Assembly: GCF_008064665.1 (NCBI RefSeq)
Contig: NZ_VRZA01000004.1
Span: 395,505-459,504, forward strand
Reading direction: 5' to 3'
Source: Parahaliea maris
GTDB taxonomy: Bacteria > Pseudomonadota > Gammaproteobacteria > Pseudomonadales > Halieaceae
DNA length: 64,000 nt
The notes below the pieces were generated by a model. It searched no databases. It was not told the DNA's origin and saw nothing but the letters and a program-made list of their open reading frames with translations. Position numbers and translations under genes: made by a program. The stretch's first letter is position 1, and each line of letters opens with the position of its first letter. Of the stretch, positions 8,316 to 17,403 are shown in pieces.

Positions 8316-10143
8316 GACCGCCCGCTACGTGGCCCGCCAGGGCACCATGTCCGACTGGCAGCTCTATCGCAGGCTGCTGGGCTACGCGCTGCCGTACTGG
8401 AAAATGTTCCTGCTCAGTGTGGTCGGTTTCGCGGTGTACTCGGCAGGCAATGTGTTGCTGGCCGACCTGATGCAGTTCCTGCTGGATGCCATCAACGATA
8501 CCGCCCAGTCCGACAAGGGCGTAGTGGCCAGCATCGCCTACCGCTTCTGGGAGGGCGGCGAGGGCACCCGGCTGGAATTCGCGCGAGTGGCGGTGCCAGT
8601 GGCCGCCGTGCTGCTGGCCTTCGGCCGCGCCACCGGTTACTTTGCCGGCACCTACTTCATGACCAACGTGGCGCGCAACCTGATTCACACCCTGCGCTGC
8701 GAGCTGTTCGACAAAATGCTCGGCGCCCCCTGCAGCTACTACGACAGGCACAGCCAGGGCACGCTGATCTCCAAGATCACCTTCAACGTCGAACAGGTGT
8801 CCGGCGCGGCCACCAAGGCGCTGAAGATCATTATCGGCGAGGGTCTTACCGTTATTGGTCTGATTGGCTATCTGCTGTACCAGAACTGGCGCCTCGCGCT
8901 GGTGTTCTTTGCAGTGGCCCCAATTATCGCCCTGGTAGTGTCGGTGGTGGGCAAGCACTTCCGTCGCTACAGCCGCCGTATCCAGAACTCCATGGGCGAC
9001 GTGACCCAGGTGAGTAACGAGAGCGTGGGCGGGCACAAGGAAATCCGTATCTTTGGCGGCCAGGGCCAGCAGTCCGACCGGTTCCGGGCGGCCAGCGATT
9101 ACAACCGCGAGCAGAGCCTGAAACTCGCCTTTGCCGACGCCCTGTCGACACCGGTTATCCAGTCGCTGCTGGCGATGTCGCTGGCGGTGCTGGTGTGGAT
9201 CGCCCTGAACCCGGTGATGCTGGCGGACTTTACCGGTGGCAGCCTGGTGGCCTTCCTTACGGCGGCGGGGCTGCTGGGCAAACCCATCCGCCAGTTGAGT
9301 GGCATTCAGAGCACCATCCAGCGGGCACTGGCGGCGGCGGAGGACATTTTCGCCCAGATCGACGAAGAGGGTGAGCGGGACACCGGGACCTATACCGTGG
9401 ACCGGGCGCGCGGCGACCTGGCCATTCGCGATCTCAGCTTCAGCTATCCCGGTGGCGAACGGCCGGTGCTGCAGCACATCACGCTCGATGTGCCCTCGGG
9501 CAGCACGGTTGCCCTGGTGGGTCGTTCCGGCAGCGGCAAGAGCACCCTGGTGCAGTTGCTGTCCCGCTTCTATGACTGCGAGCACGGCGCGATTACCCTC
9601 GATGGCGTGCCCATCGATGACTACACCCTCGACTCGCTGCGCGCCCAGATTGCCGTGGTGTCACAGGATGTCACCCTGTTCAAGGACACCGTGCGTAACA
9701 ACATCGCCTTTGGCGCGCTGCAGCGGGCATCAGTGGAGCAGGTGCAGGCCGCGCTGCAGGCCGCCTACGCCAGTGAGTTTATCGACCAGCTGCCAGAGGG
9801 AATGGATACGCTACTCGGCGACGACGGCGGCGGCCTCAGTGGCGGCCAGCGCCAGCGCCTGGCGATTGCCCGGGCCATCCTCAAGGACGCTCCCGTGCTG
9901 ATTCTGGACGAGGCGACTTCCGCCCTGGACAACGAGTCCGAGCACCGCATCCAGCGAGCCCTGGATGAGATCACCGCGAGCCGCACCACCATCGTGATCG
10001 CCCACCGGCTGTCGACGGTGGAGCGGGCCGACCGCATTGTGGTGATGGATGCCGGCCGTATCGTGACCCAGGGCACCCACGCCGAACTGCTCGCCGAAGG
10101 CGGCATTTACTCCCAGCTCTACCATCAGGAATTCAGCGACTGA
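8308..10143 (+). CDS. msbA: MsbA, lipid A export ATP-binding/permease protein
   Basis: Flips lipid A-core from the inner to the outer leaflet of the inner membrane. From ATG 8308 the protein is 611 aa; ATG 8347 (MSDWQLYRRLLGYALPYW) is an equally possible start and is closer to the usual MsbA N-terminus. Six-helix ABC_membrane domain (about 25-330), then nucleotide-binding domain with Walker A GRSGSGKST, signature LSGGQRQR, Walker B VLILDEATSALD and HRLSTV. Directly followed by lpxK with a 1-bp overlap, the classic msbA-lpxK pair. Confidence 0.95.
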   Translation: MARTARYVARQGTMSDWQLYRRLLGYALPYWKMFLLSVVGFAVYSAGNVLLADLMQFLLDAINDTAQSDKGVVASIAYRFWEGGEGTRLEFARVAVPVAAVLLAFGRATGYFAGTYFMTNVARNLIHTLRCELFDKMLGAPCSYYDRHSQGTLISKITFNVEQVSGAATKALKIIIGEGLTVIGLIGYLLYQNWRLALVFFAVAPIIALVVSVVGKHFRRYSRRIQNSMGDVTQVSNESVGGHKEIRIFGGQGQQSDRFRAASDYNREQSLKLAFADALSTPVIQSLLAMSLAVLVWIALNPVMLADFTGGSLVAFLTAAGLLGKPIRQLSGIQSTIQRALAAAEDIFAQIDEEGERDTGTYTVDRARGDLAIRDLSFSYPGGERPVLQHITLDVPSGSTVALVGRSGSGKSTLVQLLSRFYDCEHGAITLDGVPIDDYTLDSLRAQIAVVSQDVTLFKDTVRNNIAFGALQRASVEQVQAALQAAYASEFIDQLPEGMDTLLGDDGGGLSGGQRQRLAIARAILKDAPVLILDEATSALDNESEHRIQRALDEITASRTTIVIAHRLSTVERADRIVVMDAGRIVTQGTHAELLAEGGIYSQLYHQEFSD

Positions 10144-11132
10144 TGTCTTTCGCCGCGCGCCTGGAACGGGCCTGGTACGAGGGCGCGTTCTGGCTGTGCC
10201 TGCTGTGGCCGCTGGAAGGGCTGTTTCGCGCCGTGGTTGCACTGCGGCGTGGCCTGTACCGGCGGGGAACCCTGCGCAGTTATCGCGCCCCGGTGCCCGT
10301 GGTGGTGGTGGGCAATATCACTGTGGGTGGCACAGGCAAGACACCGGTCGTCATCGCCCTGGTGGAGGCCCTGCAGCAGGCGGGCTTGCGGCCCGGGGTG
10401 GTCAGTCGCGGTTACGGCGGCCGGGCGCCGCTGTATCCCCATCGGCTCTCGGAAATTTCCCTGGCCAGTGACGCAGGCGATGAACCCCTGCTGATCTACC
10501 AGCGTACCGGTGCCGCCGTGGTGGTCGACCCCCTGCGGGCGCGGGCGGTACAGGCCCTGGAACAGGAGGTGGATATTGTCCTGTGTGACGACGGCCTGCA
10601 GCACTACGCACTGGCCCGGGACTATGAAATTGCCGTGCTCGACGCCGCGCGCGGGATGGGTAACGGCCACTGCCTGCCGGCCGGGCCATTGCGGGAGCCG
10701 GCGGTGCGCCTGGACGAGGTCAATTTTCGCCTGCGCCGGGGCAGCGATTCGCCGGAGGAGGGTGTTCGCTATACCCTGGGCCGGGTGCGCCGGCTCGATG
10801 GCTGTGATGAACTCTCGCTCGAGGCGTTCGCCTCGGCTGGCCCCTGCCGGGCCGTGGCCGGTATCGGACAACCACAGCAGTTTTTCGACACCCTGAAAGC
10901 GGCGGGCCTGCAGTTTTCCGAACACTCCTTTGCCGACCACCACACCTATACCGAGGCCGACTTCCTCGGGATGTCCGGCGGGCGGATTATCATGACCGAG
11001 AAGGACGCGGTAAAATGTCGCGCAGTGCTGCCCGCCGAGCGGCTTGCCGAGGCCTGGTACCTGCCGATTGACGCGACCCTGCCACAGGCCCTGCTAGACG
11101 AGGTGGTCGCTCTCGCCCGGCGCGCCGATTGA
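10143..11132 (+). CDS. lpxK: LpxK, tetraacyldisaccharide 4'-kinase
   Basis: Phosphorylates the 4' position of the lipid A disaccharide precursor at the inner membrane. 329 aa, normal length. An N-terminal amphipathic or membrane-associated helix ([22 protein letters not shown]) precedes the modified P-loop [15 protein letters not shown] (about residues 55-70). The [12 protein letters not shown] and MTEKDAVKC motifs typical of LpxK are present. The gene starts on the last base of msbA and its end overlaps the upstream candidate start of kdsB. Confidence 0.95.
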   Translation: MSFAARLERAWYEGAFWLCLLWPLEGLFRAVVALRRGLYRRGTLRSYRAPVPVVVVGNITVGGTGKTPVVIALVEALQQAGLRPGVVSRGYGGRAPLYPHRLSEISLASDAGDEPLLIYQRTGAAVVVDPLRARAVQALEQEVDIVLCDDGLQHYALARDYEIAVLDAARGMGNGHCLPAGPLREPAVRLDEVNFRLRRGSDSPEEGVRYTLGRVRRLDGCDELSLEAFASAGPCRAVAGIGQPQQFFDTLKAAGLQFSEHSFADHHTYTEADFLGMSGGRIIMTEKDAVKCRAVLPAERLAEAWYLPIDATLPQALLDEVVALARRAD

Positions 11133-11188
11133 TAACACCGTTTACAGAATCCTCAGTTACGGAACCCTCATTTACGGAAATTCAGCCC

Positions 11189-11959
11189 ATGTCCTTCTCC
11201 GTTGTAATTCCCGCCCGCTATGGCTCTTCCCGACTGCCGGGAAAGCCGCTGCAGGATATCGCCGGCCTGCCCATGGTCCAGCGTGTCTGGCAGCAGGCCG
11301 CCAGCAGTGCGGCCGAGCGGGTGATCATTGCCACTGACGACCAGCGCATCGCCGACTGCGCGGATGCCTTTGGCGCCGAGGTGTGCATGACCCGCGCAGA
11401 CCACCCCTCCGGCACCGACCGCCTGCAGGAAGTGGTGACGCAATTCGACTTTGCCGATGACCACATCGTGGTGAACGTGCAGGGCGACGAGCCCCTGATT
11501 CCACCGGCGGTGATCGACCAGGTGGCGAACAACCTGCAACAACACACCAGTGCGGGCATCGCCACGTTGTGTGAGCGTATCGAGAGTGTGGAAACACTGT
11601 GGGACCCGAATGCGGTGAAGGTGGTGAGTGATACCGACGGCATCGCACTCTACTTCAGCCGCGCCACTATCCCCTGGCCGAGGGATGCCTACGCCGCACA
11701 GGGCGGGGCGCCCGACAGCCTGCCGGCCGGGGACTGGTTCCGCCACATCGGCATCTACGCCTACCGCACCGGATTCCTGCACCGCTATATCACCTGGGCG
11801 CCCGCGCCGCTGGAACGGCTGGAACAACTGGAACAGTTGCGCGCGCTCTATCACGGCGTGGGTATTCACGTGGCCGAAGCCTGTGCCGCCGTACCGGGGG
11901 GTGTCGATACCGCCGAGGACCTTGAGCGGCTGCGCGAGTTGCTGGAGGGGGAGCAGTGA
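11189..11959 (+). CDS. kdsB: KdsB, 3-deoxy-manno-octulosonate cytidylyltransferase
   Basis: Activates Kdo as CMP-Kdo for attachment to lipid A. The conserved protein starts at ATG 11189 ([21 protein letters not shown]), giving 256 aa, the family length. An in-frame extension back to 11129 encodes a low-complexity stretch, [13 protein letters not shown], that is not part of the fold. Nucleotide-binding features include [34 protein letters not shown] and the late HIGIYAYR. It sits between lpxK and a phosphatase gene in one run of overlapping or nearly abutting genes. Confidence 0.95.
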   Translation: MSFSVVIPARYGSSRLPGKPLQDIAGLPMVQRVWQQAASSAAERVIIATDDQRIADCADAFGAEVCMTRADHPSGTDRLQEVVTQFDFADDHIVVNVQGDEPLIPPAVIDQVANNLQQHTSAGIATLCERIESVETLWDPNAVKVVSDTDGIALYFSRATIPWPRDAYAAQGGAPDSLPAGDWFRHIGIYAYRTGFLHRYITWAPAPLERLEQLEQLRALYHGVGIHVAEACAAVPGGVDTAEDLERLRELLEGEQ

Positions 11960-12438
11960 TGACACAGGTGAATGTGCTCTTTGTCTGTTTAGGCAATATC
12001 TGCAGGTCACCGACTGCCCACGGTGTGTTTGAGCAACGGGTTGCGCAGCGCGGACTGCAGGAGCGTATTGTCGTTGACTCCTGCGGCACCGGTGACTGGC
12101 ACATCGGCCATCCGCCGGACCGGCGGGCCCAGGCCGCGGCGCTGCAACGTGGTTACGACCTTTCACACCTGCGGGCACGGCAGGTCGAGCCCGCGGACTT
12201 CTCCCTGTTTGATTACGTGCTGGCCATGGACGAGAGCAATCTTGGCGACCTGCGCGCCATGCGTCCGGCCAGTTTTGCCGGCCACCTGGGATTGTTCCTC
12301 GACTTTGCCGACACCGGTTTAAGGGAAGTACCGGATCCCTATTACGGTGGCGACGACGGCTTTGACCACGTACTGGATCTGATCGAAGCGGCCAGTGACG
12401 GCCTGCTCACGGATATCCTGAGTGCAAATAAACCCTGA
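11959..12438 (+). CDS. Low-molecular-weight protein-tyrosine-phosphatase family
   Basis: 159 aa. P-loop VCLGNICRSPTA (C-x5-R-S) near the N-terminus provides the nucleophilic Cys and phosphate-binding Arg, and the DPYYGGDDGFDHVLDLIE segment near the C-terminus gives the general-acid Asp. Both are intact, so it should be active on phosphotyrosine or another small phosphoester. ATG 11959 overlaps the kdsB stop; a GTG directly before it is also possible. No tyrosine kinase or capsule genes are nearby, so a Wzb/Etp role is not supported by context; the substrate is unknown. Confidence 0.88.
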   Translation: MTQVNVLFVCLGNICRSPTAHGVFEQRVAQRGLQERIVVDSCGTGDWHIGHPPDRRAQAAALQRGYDLSHLRARQVEPADFSLFDYVLAMDESNLGDLRAMRPASFAGHLGLFLDFADTGLREVPDPYYGGDDGFDHVLDLIEAASDGLLTDILSANKP

Positions 12439-13471
12439 TTTTTCCCTTGCGGCGCACAACACGCTGGCGCTGGCTGCGCAGGCGCGCGCCTTTGCGCGCG
12501 TGGAATCACTCGATGAGCTGCGACAGGCGCGGGTCTGGGCGCGGGCCGAGGGCCTTGGCATCCTGCCCCTGGGCGAGGGTAGCAATGTCGTGTTTGCCGG
12601 GGATGTGGATGCCCTCGTCATGCAACTGGCCAGCCGCGGAAGGCAACTGCTGGACAGCGACGACACCACACATTGCCTGCGGGTAGCAGCCGGTGAGAAC
12701 TGGCATGCCTTCGTCACCTGGGCCGTGGGGCAGGGCTACAGCGGCCTGGCCAACCTGGCGCTGATTCCCGGTACCGTGGGCGCGGCACCCATCCAGAATA
12801 TCGGCGCCTATGGCGTCGAGCTGGAACAGTTCGTTGAGGCGGTGCAGGTAGTGCACCTCGATTCGGGTGTAGAGCAGACCCTGTCTGCCGCCGATTGTGG
12901 ATTCGCCTACCGCGACAGTATTTTCAAGCGCGAGCTGACGGATGTGGTGGTGACGGCCGTCGATTTCCGCCTGCCTTTGAAAGCCCCTGCGCAAGCGCGA
13001 TATCCCAGCCTGGCAGTCTACCTTGAGGCGCAGGGTATTACCGAGCCCGGCGGCATGGATGTGTATAACGCGGTGGTGGCAATTCGCGGCGCCCGCCTGC
13101 CAGACCCGGCGACCGACCCCAATGCCGGCAGCTTCTTCAAGAACCCCGTGGTAGCCGAGAGCGTGGCAAAGGCACTGGCGGGCCAGTATTCCGGCATGCC
13201 GACTTATCCGGCGGGCGAGGGCCGGATAAAAATCCCCGCCGCCTGGCTGATTGAGCAAGCCGGCTGGAAAGGTGAGCAACGCAATGGCGTGGGCGTTCAC
13301 CCGGGCCACGCACTGGTATTGGTGAACTATGGCGCCAACAGTGGCGCGCGCCTGCTGGAACTGGCCCGTGCCATCCAGCTGTCGGTGCAGGAGCGCTTTG
13401 GTGTGGCGCTGGAAATGGAACCCAGGGTCTATGGTGAAGTGCAGGGCGCAGCGCAGGGCGCGGGACAGTGA
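12422..13471 (+). CDS. murB: MurB, UDP-N-acetylenolpyruvoylglucosamine reductase
   Basis: FAD enzyme that reduces enolpyruvyl-UDP-GlcNAc to UDP-MurNAc in peptidoglycan synthesis. 349 aa, type I (E. coli-like) length, GTG start overlapping the phosphatase by 17 bp. Flavin-binding motifs [12 protein letters not shown] and [27 protein letters not shown]; the catalytic segment GSFFKNPVV carries the proton-donating Ser region. The usual C-terminal Glu is in MEPRVYGE. Its end overlaps uvrC by 4 bp. Confidence 0.95.
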   Translation: MQINPDFSLAAHNTLALAAQARAFARVESLDELRQARVWARAEGLGILPLGEGSNVVFAGDVDALVMQLASRGRQLLDSDDTTHCLRVAAGENWHAFVTWAVGQGYSGLANLALIPGTVGAAPIQNIGAYGVELEQFVEAVQVVHLDSGVEQTLSAADCGFAYRDSIFKRELTDVVVTAVDFRLPLKAPAQARYPSLAVYLEAQGITEPGGMDVYNAVVAIRGARLPDPATDPNAGSFFKNPVVAESVAKALAGQYSGMPTYPAGEGRIKIPAAWLIEQAGWKGEQRNGVGVHPGHALVLVNYGANSGARLLELARAIQLSVQERFGVALEMEPRVYGEVQGAAQGAGQ

Positions 13472-15294
13472 GCGGGTTCGATCACAAGTCCTTTCTCAAG
13501 CGCCTGACTACCCGCCCCGGTGTGTATCAGATGTACAACGCCGAACGGGAACTGCTGTACGTGGGCAAGGCGAAGAACCTGCGCAATCGGGTGAGCAGCT
13601 ATTTCCGGGCCAGTGGCCTGACCGAGAAGACCATGGCCCTGGTCAGCCGCATCGCCGATATCCAGGTCACGGTCACGTCCACCGAGGTGGACGCGCTGCT
13701 GCTCGAGCACAACCTGATCAAGACCCACCAGCCCCCCTACAACATCCTGCTGCGGGACGATAAGTCCTATCCCTACATCTTCCTCTCCAGCGAGGACAAG
13801 TGGCCGCGCCTCAGCCTGCATCGCGGTTCCAAGCGGCGCAAGGGGACCTACTTCGGGCCCTATCCCAGCGCCGCGGCGGTGCGCGAATCGCTGCACTTCC
13901 TGCAGAAAGTGTTCAAGGTGCGGCAGTGTGAAGACAGCTATTTCCGCAACCGCTCGCGCCCCTGCCTGCAGTACCAGATAGACCGCTGCACCGGCCCCTG
14001 CGTGGACATGGTCAGCGAGGCGGAGTACGCCGAACAGGTGGAGAACACCAGCCTGTTCCTGCGAGGCAAGTCGCAGGAATTGATGGTGCGGCTGGCGGAT
14101 GACATGGAGCGGGCAGCAACCGAGCTGCGCTTCGAGGAGGCCGCCCGTTACCGCGACCAACTCAGCCAGTTACAGCATGTGCAGGCGACCCAGGGCATCG
14201 AGGGCGGCAGTGGTGACCTCGATATCCTCGCCGCCGCGCTGGACCGGGGCAGGGCCTGCGTGCAGGTACTGTTTGTGCGCAGTGCCCGGGTGCTGGGGAG
14301 TAAAACCTATTATCCGCCACTCAAACTGGAAGAAAGCGAGGCGGAAGTGCTGTCGGCGTTCCTGCCCCAGTACTACCTTGGCGGGGAGCGGCAGATTCCC
14401 CGTGACATCCTGGTAAACGCGCTGCCGGATGACGCCGATACCCTGGCCGAGGCCTTCACCGTATCCGCCGGCCGCAAGGTGCGCCTGCGCTCGCGGGTGC
14501 GGGAGGCCAGGGCGCGCTGGCTGCAACTGGCGGTACAGACCGCCCAGACCAACCTTGCCGCCCACCTGGCCGGGCGCGAAACCACCCAGGAGCGGGTACA
14601 GGCCCTGCAGGCCGAACTGGGCCTGCCGGAGCCGCCCCAGCGTATGGAGTGTTTCGATATCAGCCACAGCTCCGGTGAGGCCACCGTGGCATCCTGTGTG
14701 GTGTTCGACCAGGAGGGCCCGCGCAAGGGCGATTACCGCAAGTTCAACATCGAGGGCGTGGCGGCCGGGGACGATTACGGCGCCATGCAGCAGGCCCTGG
14801 AGCGCCGCTACAAGCGCCTCAAGTCGGGGGAGGGCGTTCTCCCCGACCTGCTGCTGATCGACGGCGGCAAAGGGCAGGTCGCCCAGGCGTTGTCGGTGCT
14901 GGAGGAACTGCAGATACTCGATGTCACGGTCGTGGGGGTGGCCAAGGGTGTCACCCGCAAGGCCGGCTTCGAGACCCTGATCATGGGCGACTCGGGCCGG
15001 GAGCGACAACTCCCGGGGGACAGTTCTGCACTGCACCTGATACAGTACATACGCGACGAGGCGCACCGCTTCGCCATCACCGGTCACCGGGCCCGCCGCG
15101 ACAAGGCGCGCCGCCAGTCCCTGCTGGAAGGCATACCCGGGGTGGGGGCCAAACGGCGCCGGGAACTATTGCGCCATTTCGGTAGCGCCCAGGGCGTGAA
15201 GAACGCCAGCGTCGACGAACTCAAGAAAGTGGGCGGCATCAGTGCCACCATGGCCCAGCAGATCTACGATCACCTGCACACGGCCGCAGACTAG
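13468..15294 (+). CDS. uvrC: UvrC, excinuclease ABC subunit C
   Basis: Makes the dual incisions in nucleotide excision repair. 608 aa. Domains: GIY-YIG nuclease at about residues 12-95 ([22 protein letters not shown]), a Cys-rich spacer ([25 protein letters not shown]), UVR domain about 200-235, the RNase H-like C-terminal nuclease ([27 protein letters not shown]) and tandem helix-hairpin-helix at the end ([16 protein letters not shown]). Everything is intact. uvrC followed by pgsA is a conserved gammaproteobacterial pair. Confidence 0.96.
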   Translation: MSGFDHKSFLKRLTTRPGVYQMYNAERELLYVGKAKNLRNRVSSYFRASGLTEKTMALVSRIADIQVTVTSTEVDALLLEHNLIKTHQPPYNILLRDDKSYPYIFLSSEDKWPRLSLHRGSKRRKGTYFGPYPSAAAVRESLHFLQKVFKVRQCEDSYFRNRSRPCLQYQIDRCTGPCVDMVSEAEYAEQVENTSLFLRGKSQELMVRLADDMERAATELRFEEAARYRDQLSQLQHVQATQGIEGGSGDLDILAAALDRGRACVQVLFVRSARVLGSKTYYPPLKLEESEAEVLSAFLPQYYLGGERQIPRDILVNALPDDADTLAEAFTVSAGRKVRLRSRVREARARWLQLAVQTAQTNLAAHLAGRETTQERVQALQAELGLPEPPQRMECFDISHSSGEATVASCVVFDQEGPRKGDYRKFNIEGVAAGDDYGAMQQALERRYKRLKSGEGVLPDLLLIDGGKGQVAQALSVLEELQILDVTVVGVAKGVTRKAGFETLIMGDSGRERQLPGDSSALHLIQYIRDEAHRFAITGHRARRDKARRQSLLEGIPGVGAKRRRELLRHFGSAQGVKNASVDELKKVGGISATMAQQIYDHLHTAAD

Positions 15295-15309
15295 CCAGGA
15301 GCACCGAGC

Positions 15310-15870
15310 TTGCACGTCAACATTCCCAATGCGCTGACCATGCTGCGTATTTTCATGATCCCCGTCCTGGTGGTGGTGTTTTACCTGCCCTTCGAGAAAC
15401 ACCTGCTGGTGGCGGCGGGCATCTTCGCCATTGCCGCGATCACTGACTGGTTCGACGGTTACCTGGCCCGGCGCCTGGACCAGATGACCAGCTTCGGCGC
15501 GTTCCTGGACCCGGTGGCCGACAAGTTGATGGTGGCCGTGGCACTGGTGCTGCTGGTGGAGCGGCACGACACCATTCTGTTCACCCTGGCTGCCTGTGTG
15601 ATCATCGGCCGGGAGATCGTAGTGTCGGCCCTGCGGGAATGGATGGCGGAATTGGGGCAGCGCACCTCGGTGGCGGTGTCCTACGTGGGCAAGGTCAAGA
15701 CCGCCTTCCAGATGGTGGCCATCGTCGGCCTGCTGGCCATCGACCCGGTCAAGGACGAGAGCTGGATGCTGGCCCTGTGCTACCTGATGCTGTACAGCGC
15801 GGCGGTATTGACCCTGTGGTCCATGGTGATCTACCTGCGGGCCGCCAGAGATGTGATGCGCGAACAATAA
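15310..15870 (+). CDS. pgsA: PgsA, CDP-diacylglycerol-glycerol-3-phosphate 3-phosphatidyltransferase
   Basis: Commits CDP-diacylglycerol to phosphatidylglycerol synthesis in the inner membrane. 186 aa, TTG start (MHVNIPNALTMLRIFMIPVLVVV). The CDP-alcohol phosphotransferase signature D-x2-D-G-x2-A-R-x8-G-x3-D-x3-D is seen in TDWFDGYLARRLDQMTSFGAFLDPVADK, read across two stretches. Several hydrophobic helices follow. It lies 15 bp after uvrC, and the tRNA pair follows from its own promoter. Confidence 0.95.
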   Translation: MHVNIPNALTMLRIFMIPVLVVVFYLPFEKHLLVAAGIFAIAAITDWFDGYLARRLDQMTSFGAFLDPVADKLMVAVALVLLVERHDTILFTLAACVIIGREIVVSALREWMAELGQRTSVAVSYVGKVKTAFQMVAIVGLLAIDPVKDESWMLALCYLMLYSAAVLTLWSMVIYLRAARDVMREQ

Positions 15871-15915
15871 AATCGCGCATTTTCAGATATTTAGCGGAAT
15901 TTTCTCCGCGGGATG

Positions 15916-15943
15916 TTGACTCCGGCGCAACAATTCATACAAT
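15916..15943 (+). promoter_or_regulatory. sigma70-type promoter for tRNA-Gly/tRNA-Cys
   Basis: TTGACT at 15916-15921 and TACAAT at 15938-15943, separated by 16 bp. The following discriminator GGGCACCC is GC-rich, as in stringently controlled stable-RNA promoters. The predicted start, at about 15950, is a short distance before the mature tRNA-Gly. Confidence 0.65.
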
Positions 15944-15961
15944 GGGCACCCTCTGTGTGAG

Positions 15962-16037
15962 GCGGGAATAGCTCAGTTGGTAGAGCGCAACCTTGCCAAG
16001 GTTGAGGTCGCCGGTTCGAACCCGGTTTCCCGCTCCA
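15962..16037 (+). tRNA. tRNA-Gly (anticodon GCC)
   Basis: 76 nt including encoded CCA. Acceptor stem GCGGGAA pairs with TTCCCGC, discriminator T, then CCA. D arm TAGCTCAGTTGGTAGAGC, anticodon loop reads TTGCCAA, and the T arm contains GGTTCGAACC. A clean cloverleaf with anticodon GCC. Confidence 0.97.
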
Positions 16038-16061
16038 ACCCTCACACAATCCCCCCTTGAA

Positions 16062-16135
16062 GGCTCGGTGGCAGAGTGGTTATGCAGCGGACTGCAACTC
16101 CGTGTACGCCGGTTCGATTCCGACCCGAGCCTCCA
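16062..16135 (+). tRNA. tRNA-Cys (anticodon GCA)
   Basis: 74 nt including CCA. Acceptor GGCTCGG pairs with CCGAGCC, discriminator T, then CCA. Anticodon loop CTGCAAC gives GCA; the T arm contains GGTTCGATTCC. It is 24 bp after tRNA-Gly and directly upstream of a decayed integrase, so its 3' end is the likely attachment site of a lost element. Confidence 0.97.
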
Positions 16136-16254
16136 CTAACTTAAATGTGACTTCCCGTGCACGGCTCACAGTGTAGTGTCCGGCGCTCCGGCTGTTTACG
16201 CGCTACGTATGTGGACATTCCTGAGCAACTTGATCCGACGTTGGCCAAGTGGTC

Positions 16255-16658
16255 TGATGTTTCCTGCATCTTGAGTCTCAGGAACTGCTGGCGGCCCTTA
16301 TGCGTGCAGAGTCCAGTGGGACAATTGATTCAGCACATCGTGCTCGTCAGAAGGGTATAGCAAAGAGCAGGTCACTCCCCACGGCTTCAGTGCCACTACT
16401 CTCACCCTGCTATATGAGGCGCTGCGTTTCCGGCCTGGTGTAATAGAGCATCAGCTGGCCCATGCTGTGAAGGATGCAAACGGCAGGGCGTACAACCGCT
16501 CATCGTTCCTTGAGGAACGGGCGAATATGATGCACAGCTGGGCGGATTACCTGGTTACACTGCGAGAGCAGGTGAAGTCCGGTAACGTGGCGGCTGGCAG
16601 GTTTGGCTGCCAGGCATTGTTAAGTGTAACTTTACGGTATACACTCATTCGTGATTAA
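16255..16658 (+). pseudogene. Decayed tyrosine-recombinase (P4-type phage integrase) remnant
   Basis: Two pieces of an integrase in different frames. The C-terminal piece (frame of 16362-16658) reads SKEQVTPHGFSATTLTLL, then RPGVIEHQLAHAVKDANGRAYNR and MMHSWADYLVTLR, the conserved end of P4-family integrases with the catalytic R/H region (HGF-AT; the usual Arg of HGFRAT is Ser here). Upstream, another frame (about 16262-16356) reads ELLAALMRAESSGTIDSAHRARQKG, resembling the mid-protein core-binding region. The stretch between them is missing and stops interrupt the frames. It lies about 120 bp after tRNA-Cys, consistent with tRNA-targeted integration. The left limit is uncertain. Confidence 0.75.
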
Positions 16659-16932
16659 GTCATTTCGGCACAAGGGTCTGAAGGCATTCTTCGAGAAAGG
16701 GAGTACGGCAGGAATTCAAGCCGCTCATGCACCGCGGCTAGCCAGGATGCTCGGCAGGCTCAATGAGTCAAAGGATGTGCAGGGCATGAATCTCCCAGGC
16801 TGGCGACTCCACCCGCTGAAGGGCCGTGATCTGAAAGGCCACTATGCGGCGTCAGTCAGCGGAAACTGGCGCATGACCTTCCGGTTCGAAGCCGAGGACG
16901 CCGTGCTGGTTGACTACATGGATTACCACTGA
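16651..16932 (+). CDS. higB: HigB/RelE-superfamily toxin
   Basis: 93 aa toxin expected to cleave mRNA at the ribosome. GTG start at 16651. Landmarks of the HigB-like ParE/RelE fold: IKSFRHKGLKAFFEKG, RLARMLGRLNESKDVQGMNLPGWRLHPLKGRDLKGHYAASVSGNWRMTFRF as separate conserved blocks, and the terminal VDYMDYH. The toxin precedes the antitoxin, the usual higBA order. It lies directly after the integrase remnant, so it is probably cargo of the tRNA-Cys element and may be what retains the relic. Confidence 0.92.
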   Translation: MIKSFRHKGLKAFFEKGSTAGIQAAHAPRLARMLGRLNESKDVQGMNLPGWRLHPLKGRDLKGHYAASVSGNWRMTFRFEAEDAVLVDYMDYH

Positions 16933-16939
16933 GGATGAA

Positions 16940-17254
16940 ATGATGCGCCGTATGCACAACCCGCCACACCCAGGCATCACCCTGCGCGATGACGTATTAC
17001 CCGCGCTGGGCCTGACGGTCACGGAGGCCGCCAGTCAGCTTGGCGTGACCCGTGTGGCGCTGTCCAGGGTCTTGAACGGCCGCGCCGGCATCTCGCCAGA
17101 GATGGCCCTGCGGATCGAGGCCTGGCTGGGGGTAGAGCGCGGCGGTGATGCGAGGATATGGTTGGCAGAGCAGTCTGCCTATGACGTGTGGCAGGCGGAG
17201 CAGAAATTCGCAACGAAGCCGTTGCAAGTAGAGCCGGCGCCGGCCGCTCAGTAA
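16940..17254 (+). CDS. higA: HigA-family antitoxin, HTH DNA-binding
   Basis: 104 aa from ATG 16940 (16943 also possible); it begins 7 bp after higB. The N-terminal MRRMHNPPHPGITLRDDVL and the HTH helix block LTVTEAASQLGVTRVALSRVLNGRAGISPEMALRIEAWLG match HigA/XRE antitoxins. It should neutralise HigB and autoregulate the pair. An in-frame start at 16910 inside higB is less likely because the HigA fold begins at MRRMHNPP. Confidence 0.92.
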   Translation: MMRRMHNPPHPGITLRDDVLPALGLTVTEAASQLGVTRVALSRVLNGRAGISPEMALRIEAWLGVERGGDARIWLAEQSAYDVWQAEQKFATKPLQVEPAPAAQ

Positions 17255-17403
17255 AGATTTTGCGACTCTGGCCTCGAAGGATTCTATCAGTTCGCCGGTT
17301 CCGTAGAGGTCGGCCTCAAGTCCTTCCGGGGTATGGGCCGCCACAATCGAGGCAGGGAAGTGAATCACCGAAACGGGCACTGGTTGATGCCTTGCCAGGT
17401 TTG

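Noticed and set aside
16157..16360. 67-residue frame starting MHGSQCSVRRSG
   Set aside because: It covers the integrase remnant in the wrong frame; the protein-like signal there (ELLAALMRAESSGTIDSAHRARQKG) is in a different frame, so this frame is not a gene.
17255..17380. Minus-strand frame after higA with protein-like stretch SVIHFPASIVAAHTPEGLEAD and ELIESFEARVAKSL
   Set aside because: It looks like the remains of a coding sequence, but the frame runs on into antisense of higA and no family could be named; reported here only as a possible relic.
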